Positions 27,648 to 36,545 of a stretch of 64,000 nt of DNA are shown here, one piece after another. The notes under the pieces are model-generated. The model was not told the DNA's origin and did not search any database. It worked only from the letters and a program-made list of their open reading frames with translations. Within the stretch, counting starts at the first letter, position 1, and the number at the start of each line of letters is the position of its first letter. The DNA is from JAQUBU01 sp036677685 (GTDB lineage Bacteria > Bacillota > Syntrophomonadia > Syntrophomonadales > Syntrophomonadaceae), in assembly GCA_036677685.1 (NCBI GenBank), contig JAVBWA010000007.1, forward strand, positions 1-64,000, written 5' to 3'. The position numbers and the translations under genes are program-made.

Positions 27648-28651
27648 AATGCGGCCCCCACTTTCTCCCGTTCCCTATACGCATCCCTTTCATGATTTTT
27701 TTCGCTCTCAAAACCCATAGTTTCACGGATCAGATATAACGGCCGGCGCTTGGATTCCGTATAAATCCGGCCTATGTATTCCCCCAGAATTCCTATGGTA
27801 AACAACTGAATGCCACCTAAAAACAGCATTATAACAATAAGCGAGGGATAACCGGGAACTGGGTTGCCGAACAACAGAGTCCTGATCGTAAAATAAATTC
27901 CGTATAAAAAAGATATAAAAGCTACAAACAATCCAAAATACATGGACAACTGCAAAGGCAGGAAACTGAAGGAAGTAATACCTTCGAGAGCCAGATTCCA
28001 GAGTTTACCGTAGTTCCATTTGGTTTTACCAGCATAACGTGCATCCCGCCTGTACATGATCCCGACCTGGCGAAAACCAATCCAGCCAAAAAGGCCCTTC
28101 ATAAAGCGATGAGTTTCACGCAGTTCACTTAGAGCATCAACCGCCTGTCGGGACATAAGGCGAAAGTCTCCGGTATTTCCGGGAATGTTGATCGGGCTTA
28201 TCCTGCCGATGATTTTATAAAACCGGGTGGCGGTCCATTTCTTAAACCAGCTTTCACCATCGCGTTGGGAACGCACCGCATAGACCACATCATAACCTTC
28301 CTGCCACTTGGCCAGCATCTCTATAATCAACTCTGGAGGGTCCTGCAAATCAGCATCAATCGGAACTACCACTTCCCCCCGGCTAAGATCCAATCCGGCT
28401 GACAATGCAATCTCCTTGCCAAAGTTTCTGGATAAATCTACAACCTTAAAAGCCGGGTCCCGATCATTTAATTCTATTAATTTGTCCAGGGTATCGTCCC
28501 GGCTACCGTCATTAACACAAATAACTTCATAGCTGCGGTTTATTTCCTTCAGCACCTTTGTAAGCCGTTTATGAAGAGTCCCAATATTCTCAGATTCGTT
28601 AAACATCGGCACTACTACACTTATGAAAACCGAATCGCCTTCTTTACCCAT
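27644..28651 (-). CDS. GtrB/ArnC-like polyprenyl-phosphate glycosyltransferase
   Basis: A 335-residue family 2 transferase. The catalytic domain (about 1-230) has VVVPMFNESENIGTL, CVNDGSRDDTL, IDADLQDPPELI and the acceptor-side region GDFRLMSRQAVDAL. Two C-terminal TM helices (about 240-265 and 275-300) match GtrB-type enzymes that move a sugar from a nucleotide donor to undecaprenyl phosphate at the cytoplasmic face. The neighbouring SMR-type protein is a good candidate flippase for the product. The gene overlaps the methyltransferase gene by 4 bases. Confidence 0.9.
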   Translation of the reverse strand: MGKEGDSVFISVVVPMFNESENIGTLHKRLTKVLKEINRSYEVICVNDGSRDDTLDKLIELNDRDPAFKVVDLSRNFGKEIALSAGLDLSRGEVVVPIDADLQDPPELIIEMLAKWQEGYDVVYAVRSQRDGESWFKKWTATRFYKIIGRISPINIPGNTGDFRLMSRQAVDALSELRETHRFMKGLFGWIGFRQVGIMYRRDARYAGKTKWNYGKLWNLALEGITSFSFLPLQLSMYFGLFVAFISFLYGIYFTIRTLLFGNPVPGYPSLIVIMLFLGGIQLFTIGILGEYIGRIYTESKRRPLYLIRETMGFESEKNHERDAYREREKVGAAL

Positions 28652-28696
28652 GAAAGCTCACCACCCTGTACTTTAAAGTTATTTACCCTTACCGTG

Positions 28697-29467
28697 TCAT
28701 ATTTTCAAGCCCCGTCCCAGAGGGCATTTTTGCTTGGGTAGCATAAACAGCCTGAAATAGTCGCGGATAGTATTCCAGGTTTTTAACTTGCTGGGACTGA
28801 TCTTCTGGTCATAACGTAAAACCAGCGGAACCTCTACTACTTTGTGGGCAAAGGCAACGAATTTCAGCAGAATTTCAACACTGGTGGCAAAACTGCGAAA
28901 AGTTAAAAACCCTTCTTCAGTTCGTGACAAAGCCTGGTTCACCAAACTGGTCCGGTAGGCTCTGAAACCCACCGTATAGTCTCGAACCCCTTTTAAAGGG
29001 AAAAACAGTGATAAGAGCACCCTGGCCCCCAGGCTGTAGACTTGCCGGACCGAGGGAACTCCGACCTGTTTTCCTCCTTTGGCAAACCTTGAAGCGATTA
29101 CAATATCCGCGCCACTTTTGATTTCAGCCACCATTTGCTTGATTATCGCACCAGGATGTGAAGCATCGGCATCGAGAGTTACCACACAGTAAGAACTCAT
29201 TCTGATGGCTTTGCCGAATCCGGTCAATATGGCCTGCCCCACCCCCATGTTTTGCGTGTGGGATAAGACCTGAACCCGGGGATTTTCCTGTGCCCACTTG
29301 TTTACCAATTCCAGAGTCCGGTCTTTGCTGCCATCATTGACCGCGACAATACGATAATCAAAACCCAAAGGCATCTCCAGCTTCTGATCAAACATCTCCC
29401 GCAGCAACGGAATAGAAAGTTCTTCATTATACATGGGCAAAACAATAGCTGCCAGATTCTCGGCCAA
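28697..29467 (-). CDS. Dolichol-phosphate-mannose-synthase-like glycosyltransferase
   Basis: A 256-residue family 2 transferase without C-terminal membrane helices. Motifs: IVLPMYNEELSIPLL, AVNDGSKDRTLEL, TLDADASHPGAII and VRDYTVGFRAYRTSLV. It probably makes a second lipid-phosphate sugar. The start is TTG at 29467, 8 bases after GGGGAGG; the GTG at 29476 overlaps the ribosome site. It lies between the SMR-like gene (35 bases) and the GtrB-like gene (45 bases). Confidence 0.88.
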   Translation of the reverse strand: MAENLAAIVLPMYNEELSIPLLREMFDQKLEMPLGFDYRIVAVNDGSKDRTLELVNKWAQENPRVQVLSHTQNMGVGQAILTGFGKAIRMSSYCVVTLDADASHPGAIIKQMVAEIKSGADIVIASRFAKGGKQVGVPSVRQVYSLGARVLLSLFFPLKGVRDYTVGFRAYRTSLVNQALSRTEEGFLTFRSFATSVEILLKFVAFAHKVVEVPLVLRYDQKISPSKLKTWNTIRDYFRLFMLPKQKCPLGRGLKI

Positions 29468-29502
29468 CCCCAACACCTCCCCAATCCATAAAATAGCGGC
29501 TT

Positions 29503-29868
29503 TTAAGCCTGCAAGAAATAAACCCCCAAAGCCACCAGCAGCATCCCAACCACTTTGCCCGCGCTTACACTTTCATTAAATAAGAAAATGGAAATAAGAA
29601 ATACAATAATGTAGGAAATGCTTACACTGGGGTAGGCTTTGCTCAATTCCATATCCGATATTACCTTGATCCATAGGATCATGCTGGTTACGAAACAGAA
29701 TATCCCGGTAATTACCCACAAATTGGTAAATATGCTGAATATAGTATGTATTAGAGCCGGCCAGTGCATATCAACCTGTCCCAAGCGATTGACCCCAACT
29801 TTTAAGAGTACCTGCCCAACCGCTCCCAGCACCACCGACGATAAAAGAAACAACAAGTTGCTACTCAT
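29503..29868 (-). CDS. SMR/EamA-type small flippase, ArnE/ArnF-like
   Basis: A 121-residue protein with four TM helices (about 3-22, 45-63, 78-97, 101-119). The first helix reads LGAVGQVLLKVGVNRLG: the GQ-LLK-G pattern is that of ArnE/ArnF and EamA carriers, and the Glu typical of multidrug SMR pumps is absent. Hence lipid-linked sugar flipping is more likely than drug export. The start overlaps the end of the upstream PgaC-like transferase by 8 bases. Confidence 0.82.
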   Translation of the reverse strand: MSSNLLFLLSSVVLGAVGQVLLKVGVNRLGQVDMHWPALIHTIFSIFTNLWVITGIFCFVTSMILWIKVISDMELSKAYPSVSISYIIVFLISIFLFNESVSAGKVVGMLLVALGVYFLQA

Positions 29869-31225
29869 GCTTAGCCCTTCCTCTCAAGTTATTCAAAGCC
29901 GACATGTACTCCTCCTTATTACTTCTCAATATGGCCCCCATTTGGACCAACGGGTTTTCAGTCTTCCAGCTCTTTTCTTCCGTCAAGACGCCAATAATTC
30001 CTGCCAGTCTGAACCAGTAAACCACATATCGATATATCGGCATAAAAAATACAATCCACCAGATCCGTTTCAGTTCCTCCTGGTATTCCGGGCTAGAGCC
30101 CTTGTAGGCAATATAAAAAGTCGATGATTCAAGCAAAAAGTAGCATATGAACATTCCGAACAGGGCGATGACAATGGTTGGAAGCGGGTAACCCAGAAAG
30201 TAAAGAAAGGGCAGCAAAAATGTCCAGGCTAAACGCAAAAACGCTAAAGTATGGTCTGAAATCAATATTCGCCCCACAAAATCAAACAAGGCCTTGCCAA
30301 TTCCCGGAGGATTTTCATAATAGACTCCGGTCACTTCAATTTCTCCCCTTTGCCAGCGCAAGCGCTGGGAGTATAAGCGGCTCATTGACTCGATGGGTTC
30401 CACATAGGCCAGAGCGTCAGCTATGAACCCAATGCGTCCTCCACTGTCTTCAATGGCCTTCCGGATATTAAAAGTCAAATCGGTATCTTCGGAGACTGTG
30501 CGGGTCTGGTAGAGAAAAGACTGGAGAATTATATCACGCCGAAAAATCGAAAAAGCTCCGGAAAGCGTAAATACTGAGTCCTTCAAATCCTGGTAACGGC
30601 GTCCTATATCAAAGGCCACAATATACTCAATAACCTCGCAGTAATTAATCATATCCAGAAAAGTGTTCCCTTCCCCCAAGACCTTATCGACCCTTATTGA
30701 TCCGGTGGCTGCCGCCAGGGTGGGATCGCTTTCAAAGGTTTTCACGACATTCATAATGGCCTCCGGGTCCAGCCAGGTATCAGCATCAACATTCATCATG
30801 TAAGTCCCGTTGCCGGAATACATGCCCACATTAAGTGCGATTGACTTGCCGGCGCGGTCCAGTGAACTCCACATAACCGACATTTCCGGATGCTCATATT
30901 GAAAACGGTTGAATATATCAAAGCTGTTATCCTGGCTGCCATTATTCACGCAAATTATCTGAATATGTTCAGCCGGATAAGTCTGCTCGGCTATGGAATA
31001 AAGACATTGACCCAAAGTTTCTTCGGAATTATGGACCGGAACAATTACCGTGACAAAAGGGAAGAAATGCAGATCCGGCTTTTCTTCTTCTTTTTTATTT
31101 TTGTTGCTCATAAAACTTATAAAATAAACCATTGCTGTAGAGACGTCAACCAGCAGGGGAACCATCAGCCATATTCCCCAAAAAAGCCCGAAGTCTATCG
31201 CTCTTTCGATCAGGATTTCAATCAT
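29861..31225 (-). CDS. Exosortase G-associated family 2 glycosyltransferase (PgaC-like)
   Basis: A 454-residue membrane glycosyltransferase. One N-terminal TM helix precedes the GT-A domain (about 55-300) with VIVPVHNSEETL, NNGSQDNS, VDADTWLDP and the processive-synthase signature QRLRW; three or four TM helices follow. It resembles poly-GlcNAc synthases and, by its place directly after XrtG, the glycosyltransferase regularly reported in Gram-positive exosortase cassettes. The start is ATG at 31225, about 8 bases after AAAAGGA; an ATG three codons earlier is almost on the ribosome site. The frame overlaps the XrtG stop by 8 bases. Confidence 0.88.
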   Translation of the reverse strand: MIEILIERAIDFGLFWGIWLMVPLLVDVSTAMVYFISFMSNKNKKEEEKPDLHFFPFVTVIVPVHNSEETLGQCLYSIAEQTYPAEHIQIICVNNGSQDNSFDIFNRFQYEHPEMSVMWSSLDRAGKSIALNVGMYSGNGTYMMNVDADTWLDPEAIMNVVKTFESDPTLAAATGSIRVDKVLGEGNTFLDMINYCEVIEYIVAFDIGRRYQDLKDSVFTLSGAFSIFRRDIILQSFLYQTRTVSEDTDLTFNIRKAIEDSGGRIGFIADALAYVEPIESMSRLYSQRLRWQRGEIEVTGVYYENPPGIGKALFDFVGRILISDHTLAFLRLAWTFLLPFLYFLGYPLPTIVIALFGMFICYFLLESSTFYIAYKGSSPEYQEELKRIWWIVFFMPIYRYVVYWFRLAGIIGVLTEEKSWKTENPLVQMGAILRSNKEEYMSALNNLRGRAKHE

Positions 31226-32420
31226 TTTGCACATTCCTTTTGATTTTTTCCAGTGAAGGTTTGGTTATCAATTGCCAGTACAAAGCAACAATAAGGATAA
31301 AGAAGACCAGCCGCCCAAATAGAGTATGAGCGATAAAGCTCATATTGCGCCCGCCCCAGTGAATCAAAACAATAACTATGGCCAGACGCAGCAAATTAAT
31401 TAGGTACACCCCGACAACTCCGCTTAGCGCATAACCTATTCTTTTACGCCAATTATGAACCGGGTAAAAAACAATCAAGGAAAAAATGATGCACATCTCC
31501 ACCAAACCTGAATTCTCTATGTCAATGTCAATAGTGGTCCAGCTCGTATCTATTTTGATCAGTACCAGCAATGTGCCCGGTGCCTTATCAAATACATAAG
31601 TGACGATATCCAGATAACCCAGGGTATTGTGAAGAAAGAGCGTAGTCAAATACTCCATCCGGTATTCCACAAAGGAAGCACAAAAAAGCAGTACCATAAC
31701 ACAGCAAAGCCCTACTGAACCCCATACATAGTAAAAAAACATGAGCCGGTGCTTATAAAAAAATACGGTAACGCCGAACCAGACCAGACAAGTTATGGCA
31801 ATTGCAGTGCGGCTTTTGGGAACCAGGGGAAAAGGCGCCCATTGGATATCGCCCTGATCGGGAAGACGGTCATAGCGGTTACTCACATCGCTGAGGTAAT
31901 ACCGCATAGCCTGCCCGGGATATAAACCGAGGTCTTCCATGGGAATGGCAAACTCGAAACGGCTGGCCCCTTCACCGGTTCCTTCACCCCATATACCATT
32001 GTACCTGCCTTTCAATTCCCCGGACATCGCATATAGATAGACATACACATCACCGCGCGCTTGATTCCGCGGCAGATAAGATATCTGCGCATATTTGTCG
32101 ACCCGGTTGGTATACTTTCCGTTGCCGTTTATATCCATATATATACGAAATTCCATGGGAATTGTCGCTGGTTCTGGACTGTCTCTTTCGATCATGAAAT
32201 AGAGCCGGCTGTCGTTTTCATTGGTTGCCCAGGATATATTTTTAAAATCATGACCGGCTTCGGCATCACCTTCCGGATCAGTCACATGGGCTCTCCCCCG
32301 CCAATCGCTGAACCTGGCATCCAACTGACAATCCGGAACCAACCAGGTTCCGGGCGGCCACAACCAAACAAACAAGACCATCAGAGCACAGGCAGCCAGG
32401 CCATAAATCCATCGTTTCAT
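31218..32420 (-). CDS. xrtG: Exosortase family protein XrtG with extracytoplasmic CBM9/DOMON-like domain
   Basis: A 400-residue membrane protein. A signal/TM helix (about 5-22) is followed by an extracellular domain (about 30-195) with LDARFSDWRG and SRLYFMIERD, a CBM9/DOMON-like pattern, and then about seven TM helices. The exosortase core is at the C-terminus: ENSGLVEMC, then YLINLLRLAIVIVLIHWGG with the conserved Arg, then FIAHTLFGRLVFF with the conserved His. Residue 303, where most exosortases have the Cys of C-S-G, is Asn (AAT, 31512-31514). It overlaps both neighbours, so the cassette is translationally coupled. Exosortases process proteins with C-terminal sorting tails; no such substrate is visible here. 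Confidence 0.87.
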   Translation of the reverse strand: MKRWIYGLAACALMVLFVWLWPPGTWLVPDCQLDARFSDWRGRAHVTDPEGDAEAGHDFKNISWATNENDSRLYFMIERDSPEPATIPMEFRIYMDINGNGKYTNRVDKYAQISYLPRNQARGDVYVYLYAMSGELKGRYNGIWGEGTGEGASRFEFAIPMEDLGLYPGQAMRYYLSDVSNRYDRLPDQGDIQWAPFPLVPKSRTAIAITCLVWFGVTVFFYKHRLMFFYYVWGSVGLCCVMVLLFCASFVEYRMEYLTTLFLHNTLGYLDIVTYVFDKAPGTLLVLIKIDTSWTTIDIDIENSGLVEMCIIFSLIVFYPVHNWRKRIGYALSGVVGVYLINLLRLAIVIVLIHWGGRNMSFIAHTLFGRLVFFILIVALYWQLITKPSLEKIKRNVQND

Positions 32421-35400
32421 TGGGCTTCACCGGTTTTTCTGATGTAAAACAGCAGCACGGCCATAAAAGCCATGGCCATCAAGGACATTAAAGCTCCCCA
32501 TCGATATACCGGGGTTTTCTGCAGTACAATATCGATTTGATGCTTCCCAGCCGGGAGCTTCAATTGGACAAGGTTTTCATAATTCTCAGCCGCCAGATCT
32601 TTCCCGTCGAGTTTAACCTTCATACCGTCAATCTTGGACACCGGAACTATTGCCTCAAAAGCCCGTGAGCTGTGATAACTCATCTGGTAGCCCTTTTCAC
32701 TGGCTTCGTAACTGTCAAGCGGTATGAGTGAAGTTCCTGCATAATCGGTATTGAGATTTAGCACATCCTTGACCAGTTTCAAGCTGTCTGATTTGCCGGT
32801 CTGAAACGCATGATAGGTAATGTTGTCGCCTAAAAAATATATCTTCTGCTTATTGATTATTTTGTAGCCGAAAATGGGCGCCTGGTTGCCGTAATAGGAA
32901 AATTCAAGTTCAACCTTGTCAAGTCCCATGGGGACATAAGCCCGCCAGTTGGGATTTTTATCCCAGACCGGATTGAGCACATATTTCTTGTCATGCCCCC
33001 AGACTTCGACTTCGCCCCGCGTATTTACTGCTTCTCCGAATATCCCGAGAAATTCCGGCTGTTTGGCTAATACGTTATTGGGCATACCGGCCAATTCCAC
33101 ATATACTTTGCCGCCGCTGGCCGCGTAATCGATAATAAGTTTTTCCGCTTTGCTTTTAGAGCTCCAGGTTGATCCGCTGAGAATTATAGTTGAGTATTTT
33201 TTTAGCTCCTGCAGGGTATACTGGTCGATATTCGGAGAAACGCCCATCTCCACCTCGGGGAATTGCAGGGCGATAGTGCCTCCATATTTGCCGATTACCA
33301 GGCAGCGGATACTTTTTTCCACCAGATAAGGCCGGCCTATATTTCTCCACACACTGATACCGGCAAACTTGTTCCGCTGGGTATAACCCGCCAGGTTGGC
33401 CGCATTGCGAAAAGCTTTAAGGTCAGTAACCACCGACTCTTTAACTACCAGGTCGGTGGCCCCCAGGTCTACGCAGGAACGAAAAAGGAAGGGATAATAC
33501 TGGTGCTCCAAACCGGTGTTTAACAACATGATGTTCTTTGAGGTGATCGCTCCCTGCCAGGCCCAGCCAAAGACCTGTTCCAGTCCTGCTATTTCGGAAA
33601 AAGCATATGAAGGTGCCGATCCCAACTGGCTCAAATCTATGGTAGCTACCCGCCAGCCCGGCTGTTGCTTAATAAAGTCACCACTCTGAATTATATCGAA
33701 AGGTTTGGTTCCGGTGTGAGCAAGCAAGCGAAAGGAAACTAGACAGTCGGACATTAATAAGACAAATAATATTAGGATAAACAAACCATTGGTGTAGGGA
33801 GACTTGAGCCATTCCTGACGCTGCTCGGCGGGATTGAAGGTAAAAAAAGCCGCCAGTATAGCCAGGGCTGCAAAGCTGCTGAAACGAAGCGGCCATAGCA
33901 AATGGCTCAACGGCAGGTTAATATATACGCCCCTTACGATGGGAAAGGTAATTAATACTAAAATAAACCCGCATACACCCGCGCTTTTGGCCCAGGCGGG
34001 TTTGGATTTCCAGCTTATCATGGTAGCTAGTAAAGCAATAATCAAAGCTATTCCCCAGTAAAAAGTTTCCACATTGCTGAACCTGTACCACGGGCTTAAA
34101 GAAATGCGGGCCGCCACAAATTGGATGACTTCTCTAACCGCTTGAGCATCAATTCCGGTTATACCTCCGGTTAAACTGGGCAGCAGCCACCAGGAGGCCG
34201 ACCCTATGCCAATAATAATTACAGCCAGGGTCTCAACAAAATCGGGCAGGCGGCATCCCTGAAAAACCCAGACGAAAAAAGCAAAAAGAGCAAGACAAAT
34301 ACAATAAATGGCAGCAATCATGGCATGACTAATTACGATTAAATGGAGCATAATTATGGCCGCAATTATCCCTTTATATGATTTGGGTTTGGACAAGATA
34401 TGCAGAAATAAAGCAAACAACAGCGGCAGCAAGGCCGTAGCTAGCACCCGGGGTACATTGCCTTCTGAAAAAGCCACCCTTACATTGTCCTGCCAAAACA
34501 GCCAGACCAAGCCTGCCATTACTGCAGGCCAGAGTCCCATGCGCCGGGATAGAAAAAGCCATGACAAAGCTCCAAACAGGGCACAGAGAAATATGTAGAG
34601 ATTGCCTGCGGTAAAAATATCGCCGCTAATGGCCCGGAGTATGGCCAATACATAATAAGGAAGAGGAGCCCAGTAGCGGAAGGGTTGGCTGCCGTTGTAC
34701 CAGTATTCGGTAAACTGCGGATAATAGTTGCCCCTTAATATTTCCTGGTAAAGATTTTCCGCTTTAAACAGATGTCCCCAGCTATCCGAACCCCACGGAT
34801 ACCTCTGCTCAATCGGGGGCCAGAGAATACCGCTATAAGTTATTACGGCAAAAGCCAGGATTACTAAAACCGCAATAATATATTGACGCCGCGAATAAAT
34901 CGAGCGAAGATGCCCTATGAAAGGTGGTGGAGCCAGACGGGGAATATATTTTTTCTTTTTCTCATCTTGAGTAAGACCTTCAATTTCGGTAAAAGCGACT
35001 TCCTGAGCAGCAGCCGCTTCATCCTGGGCTATGTTAAATTCCTTAAGCTGTTGAGCTTTATGTATGCTTTCATCAAGACTGCTGTTATGATTGCTAACCT
35101 GGATTCCCCGGGTGGGGGTTTCCCATAGATTTAACTGGGCAAGTCCAAGGCCAAGTTCGCTCAGAACTTCGTCAACCCGGTTGTAAAAGTACATGGCAAT
35201 GTTTTCCGTAGTCGGCTGAATCAAATTGAAGGGATATATGGTGTTTAAAACCGTATTTTCATATACCCCCAGGGAAGATGTGACCGCTTTAACCACCCGG
35301 GCGAATTCCACCGTATCACCCACTTCAGGCGGAACTTCAACTTCAACTTCAACCTGCCACGAATGGGCATGAACCGGTCCCGGTTTAGGGCCAAAAGTGA

Positions 35401-36019
35401 CAAAATGGCGGGCGTTAACGAAAGACACCAGTTTCATGTCATAAACGGAATTTTTATAACCGGGTCTTGATCCTGCTTCACGGGGAACGGCAAAATCCTC
35501 GGGAAAGGAAAACATTGCAGTTCCTCCTTCAGTGGGATAACTTGAAGGCGGAAGGTTGGTTATGTATTTACCATTTACAATCTGTGTCGCGGGGTCATCC
35601 CGATTAATATCACTGTTATTATCAGAACCAATATTTTGGGGCAGGCTCACGGAAAGACTTTTGGAGGGTTGGGAAGGCGGAGGTTCCATTTCGGCATTAA
35701 GTACTGCCATTTCTTCTTCAGCCCGGGATATTTGCAGTTTATTTCGTGCAACCACGGCTTCAGCTTCAGCCAATATCTCCCTGGCCTGATTTTCTGCTTC
35801 TTCCTCCATTTCTTTGGCTATTCTTTTACTCTCTTCCAGAGACAATTCAATTCCCGAAAGTATTGATTTCTTAAAAGCAATTTCCTGGTTTAACTCTTCT
35901 ATTCTTATTTGACATTCTTTTTCTCTTAAGAAGATACTATCCCGTTCTATAACCAGTTTGTTCAGGATTTGACTATATTTATTCTGTTTGTCGATACTAT
36001 CACTGTTTCTGTCAATAAT
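32417..36019 (-). CDS. Coiled-coil/PTPS-like domain fused to a large GT-C-like membrane protein
   Basis: About 1200 residues. Order: N-terminal coiled coil (about 1-110), disordered Pro/Ser linker, a 6-pyruvoyl-tetrahydropterin synthase-like domain (about 185-330) with His residues in NARHFV and VHAHSW and the Glu of LWETPTRG but no obvious catalytic Cys, then a TM protein with SDSWGHLFKAENL in its first loop, many TM helices, an extracytoplasmic domain and a last TM helix. The frame has no ATG, GTG or TTG before 35845, yet stays open and coil-forming up to an ATT at 36019, 9 bases after AAAAGGAG and 22 bases after the upstream stop. I take ATT as the likely start. The domain pairing matches the PTPS-related partner of XrtG cassettes. 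Confidence 0.85.
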   Translation of the reverse strand: MIDRNSDSIDKQNKYSQILNKLVIERDSIFLREKECQIRIEELNQEIAFKKSILSGIELSLEESKRIAKEMEEEAENQAREILAEAEAVVARNKLQISRAEEEMAVLNAEMEPPPSQPSKSLSVSLPQNIGSDNNSDINRDDPATQIVNGKYITNLPPSSYPTEGGTAMFSFPEDFAVPREAGSRPGYKNSVYDMKLVSFVNARHFVTFGPKPGPVHAHSWQVEVEVEVPPEVGDTVEFARVVKAVTSSLGVYENTVLNTIYPFNLIQPTTENIAMYFYNRVDEVLSELGLGLAQLNLWETPTRGIQVSNHNSSLDESIHKAQQLKEFNIAQDEAAAAQEVAFTEIEGLTQDEKKKKYIPRLAPPPFIGHLRSIYSRRQYIIAVLVILAFAVITYSGILWPPIEQRYPWGSDSWGHLFKAENLYQEILRGNYYPQFTEYWYNGSQPFRYWAPLPYYVLAILRAISGDIFTAGNLYIFLCALFGALSWLFLSRRMGLWPAVMAGLVWLFWQDNVRVAFSEGNVPRVLATALLPLLFALFLHILSKPKSYKGIIAAIIMLHLIVISHAMIAAIYCICLALFAFFVWVFQGCRLPDFVETLAVIIIGIGSASWWLLPSLTGGITGIDAQAVREVIQFVAARISLSPWYRFSNVETFYWGIALIIALLATMISWKSKPAWAKSAGVCGFILVLITFPIVRGVYINLPLSHLLWPLRFSSFAALAILAAFFTFNPAEQRQEWLKSPYTNGLFILILFVLLMSDCLVSFRLLAHTGTKPFDIIQSGDFIKQQPGWRVATIDLSQLGSAPSYAFSEIAGLEQVFGWAWQGAITSKNIMLLNTGLEHQYYPFLFRSCVDLGATDLVVKESVVTDLKAFRNAANLAGYTQRNKFAGISVWRNIGRPYLVEKSIRCLVIGKYGGTIALQFPEVEMGVSPNIDQYTLQELKKYSTIILSGSTWSSKSKAEKLIIDYAASGGKVYVELAGMPNNVLAKQPEFLGIFGEAVNTRGEVEVWGHDKKYVLNPVWDKNPNWRAYVPMGLDKVELEFSYYGNQAPIFGYKIINKQKIYFLGDNITYHAFQTGKSDSLKLVKDVLNLNTDYAGTSLIPLDSYEASEKGYQMSYHSSRAFEAIVPVSKIDGMKVKLDGKDLAAENYENLVQLKLPAGKHQIDIVLQKTPVYRWGALMSLMAMAFMAVLLFYIRKTGEAQ

Positions 36020-36041
36020 AGTTATCTTCTCCTTTTATTTG

Positions 36042-36545
36042 TCACGAAATATCCTGTTTTTTAGGAGGTTCAAATACTTTTTCCTTGGTAATTAAGGTAG
36101 GAGTAAAAGAGACATCATCGGGATTTTCTCTAACTTTTTCCAGCGAAACCCGGTAATTGTCCAATACTTCCCGGAATTCTTCCTTAAATCGCGACACTTT
36201 AAGGCGCAGAAAATCAAGTTCTTGTAATTTATGTTTAAGCTCCTCCTCAGAGCTTTCCAGCATCATACGGGATTTTTCCCGGGCTTGTTCCACTATTTTC
36301 TGGGCATTAAGCTGAGCGGCGACCATAACATCGGTTACCATCCGTTCACGAACCACATATTCGTCAGCTTTTTTTTGCAGTTCGGTCCGCTTTTCCTCAG
36401 AACGTTTAAGTTCAGTCTTGGCCTGCTCTATTTCTGCTTTCATAGCTTCGATCTTCTGCTGGTATTCGGCATCGATTCTTGCAAATTCATCAATAACATC
36501 CTTGGGCTTGAAACCAAATAAAGTTTTGCCAAGGTTCCTGTTCAT
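36042..36545 (-). CDS. DivIVA-like coiled-coil protein
   Basis: A 167-residue cytoplasmic coiled-coil protein. The N-terminus (FGFKPKDVIDEFARIDAEY) resembles the DivIVA/GpsB head that binds curved membrane, and residues 25-140 are a long Glu/Lys-rich coiled coil. A short disordered tail (PTLITKEKVFEPPKKQ) ends the protein. It is the first gene of the XrtG island and is followed after 22 bases by another protein with an N-terminal coiled coil; the two could interact and place the glycan machinery at poles or septa. That placement role is inferred. Confidence 0.78.
   Translation of the reverse strand: MNRNLGKTLFGFKPKDVIDEFARIDAEYQQKIEAMKAEIEQAKTELKRSEEKRTELQKKADEYVVRERMVTDVMVAAQLNAQKIVEQAREKSRMMLESSEEELKHKLQELDFLRLKVSRFKEEFREVLDNYRVSLEKVRENPDDVSFTPTLITKEKVFEPPKKQDIS

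Noticed and set aside
29503..29868. Multidrug SMR pump
   Set aside because: The first helix lacks the essential Glu and matches the ArnE/ArnF pattern; the context is glycan assembly.
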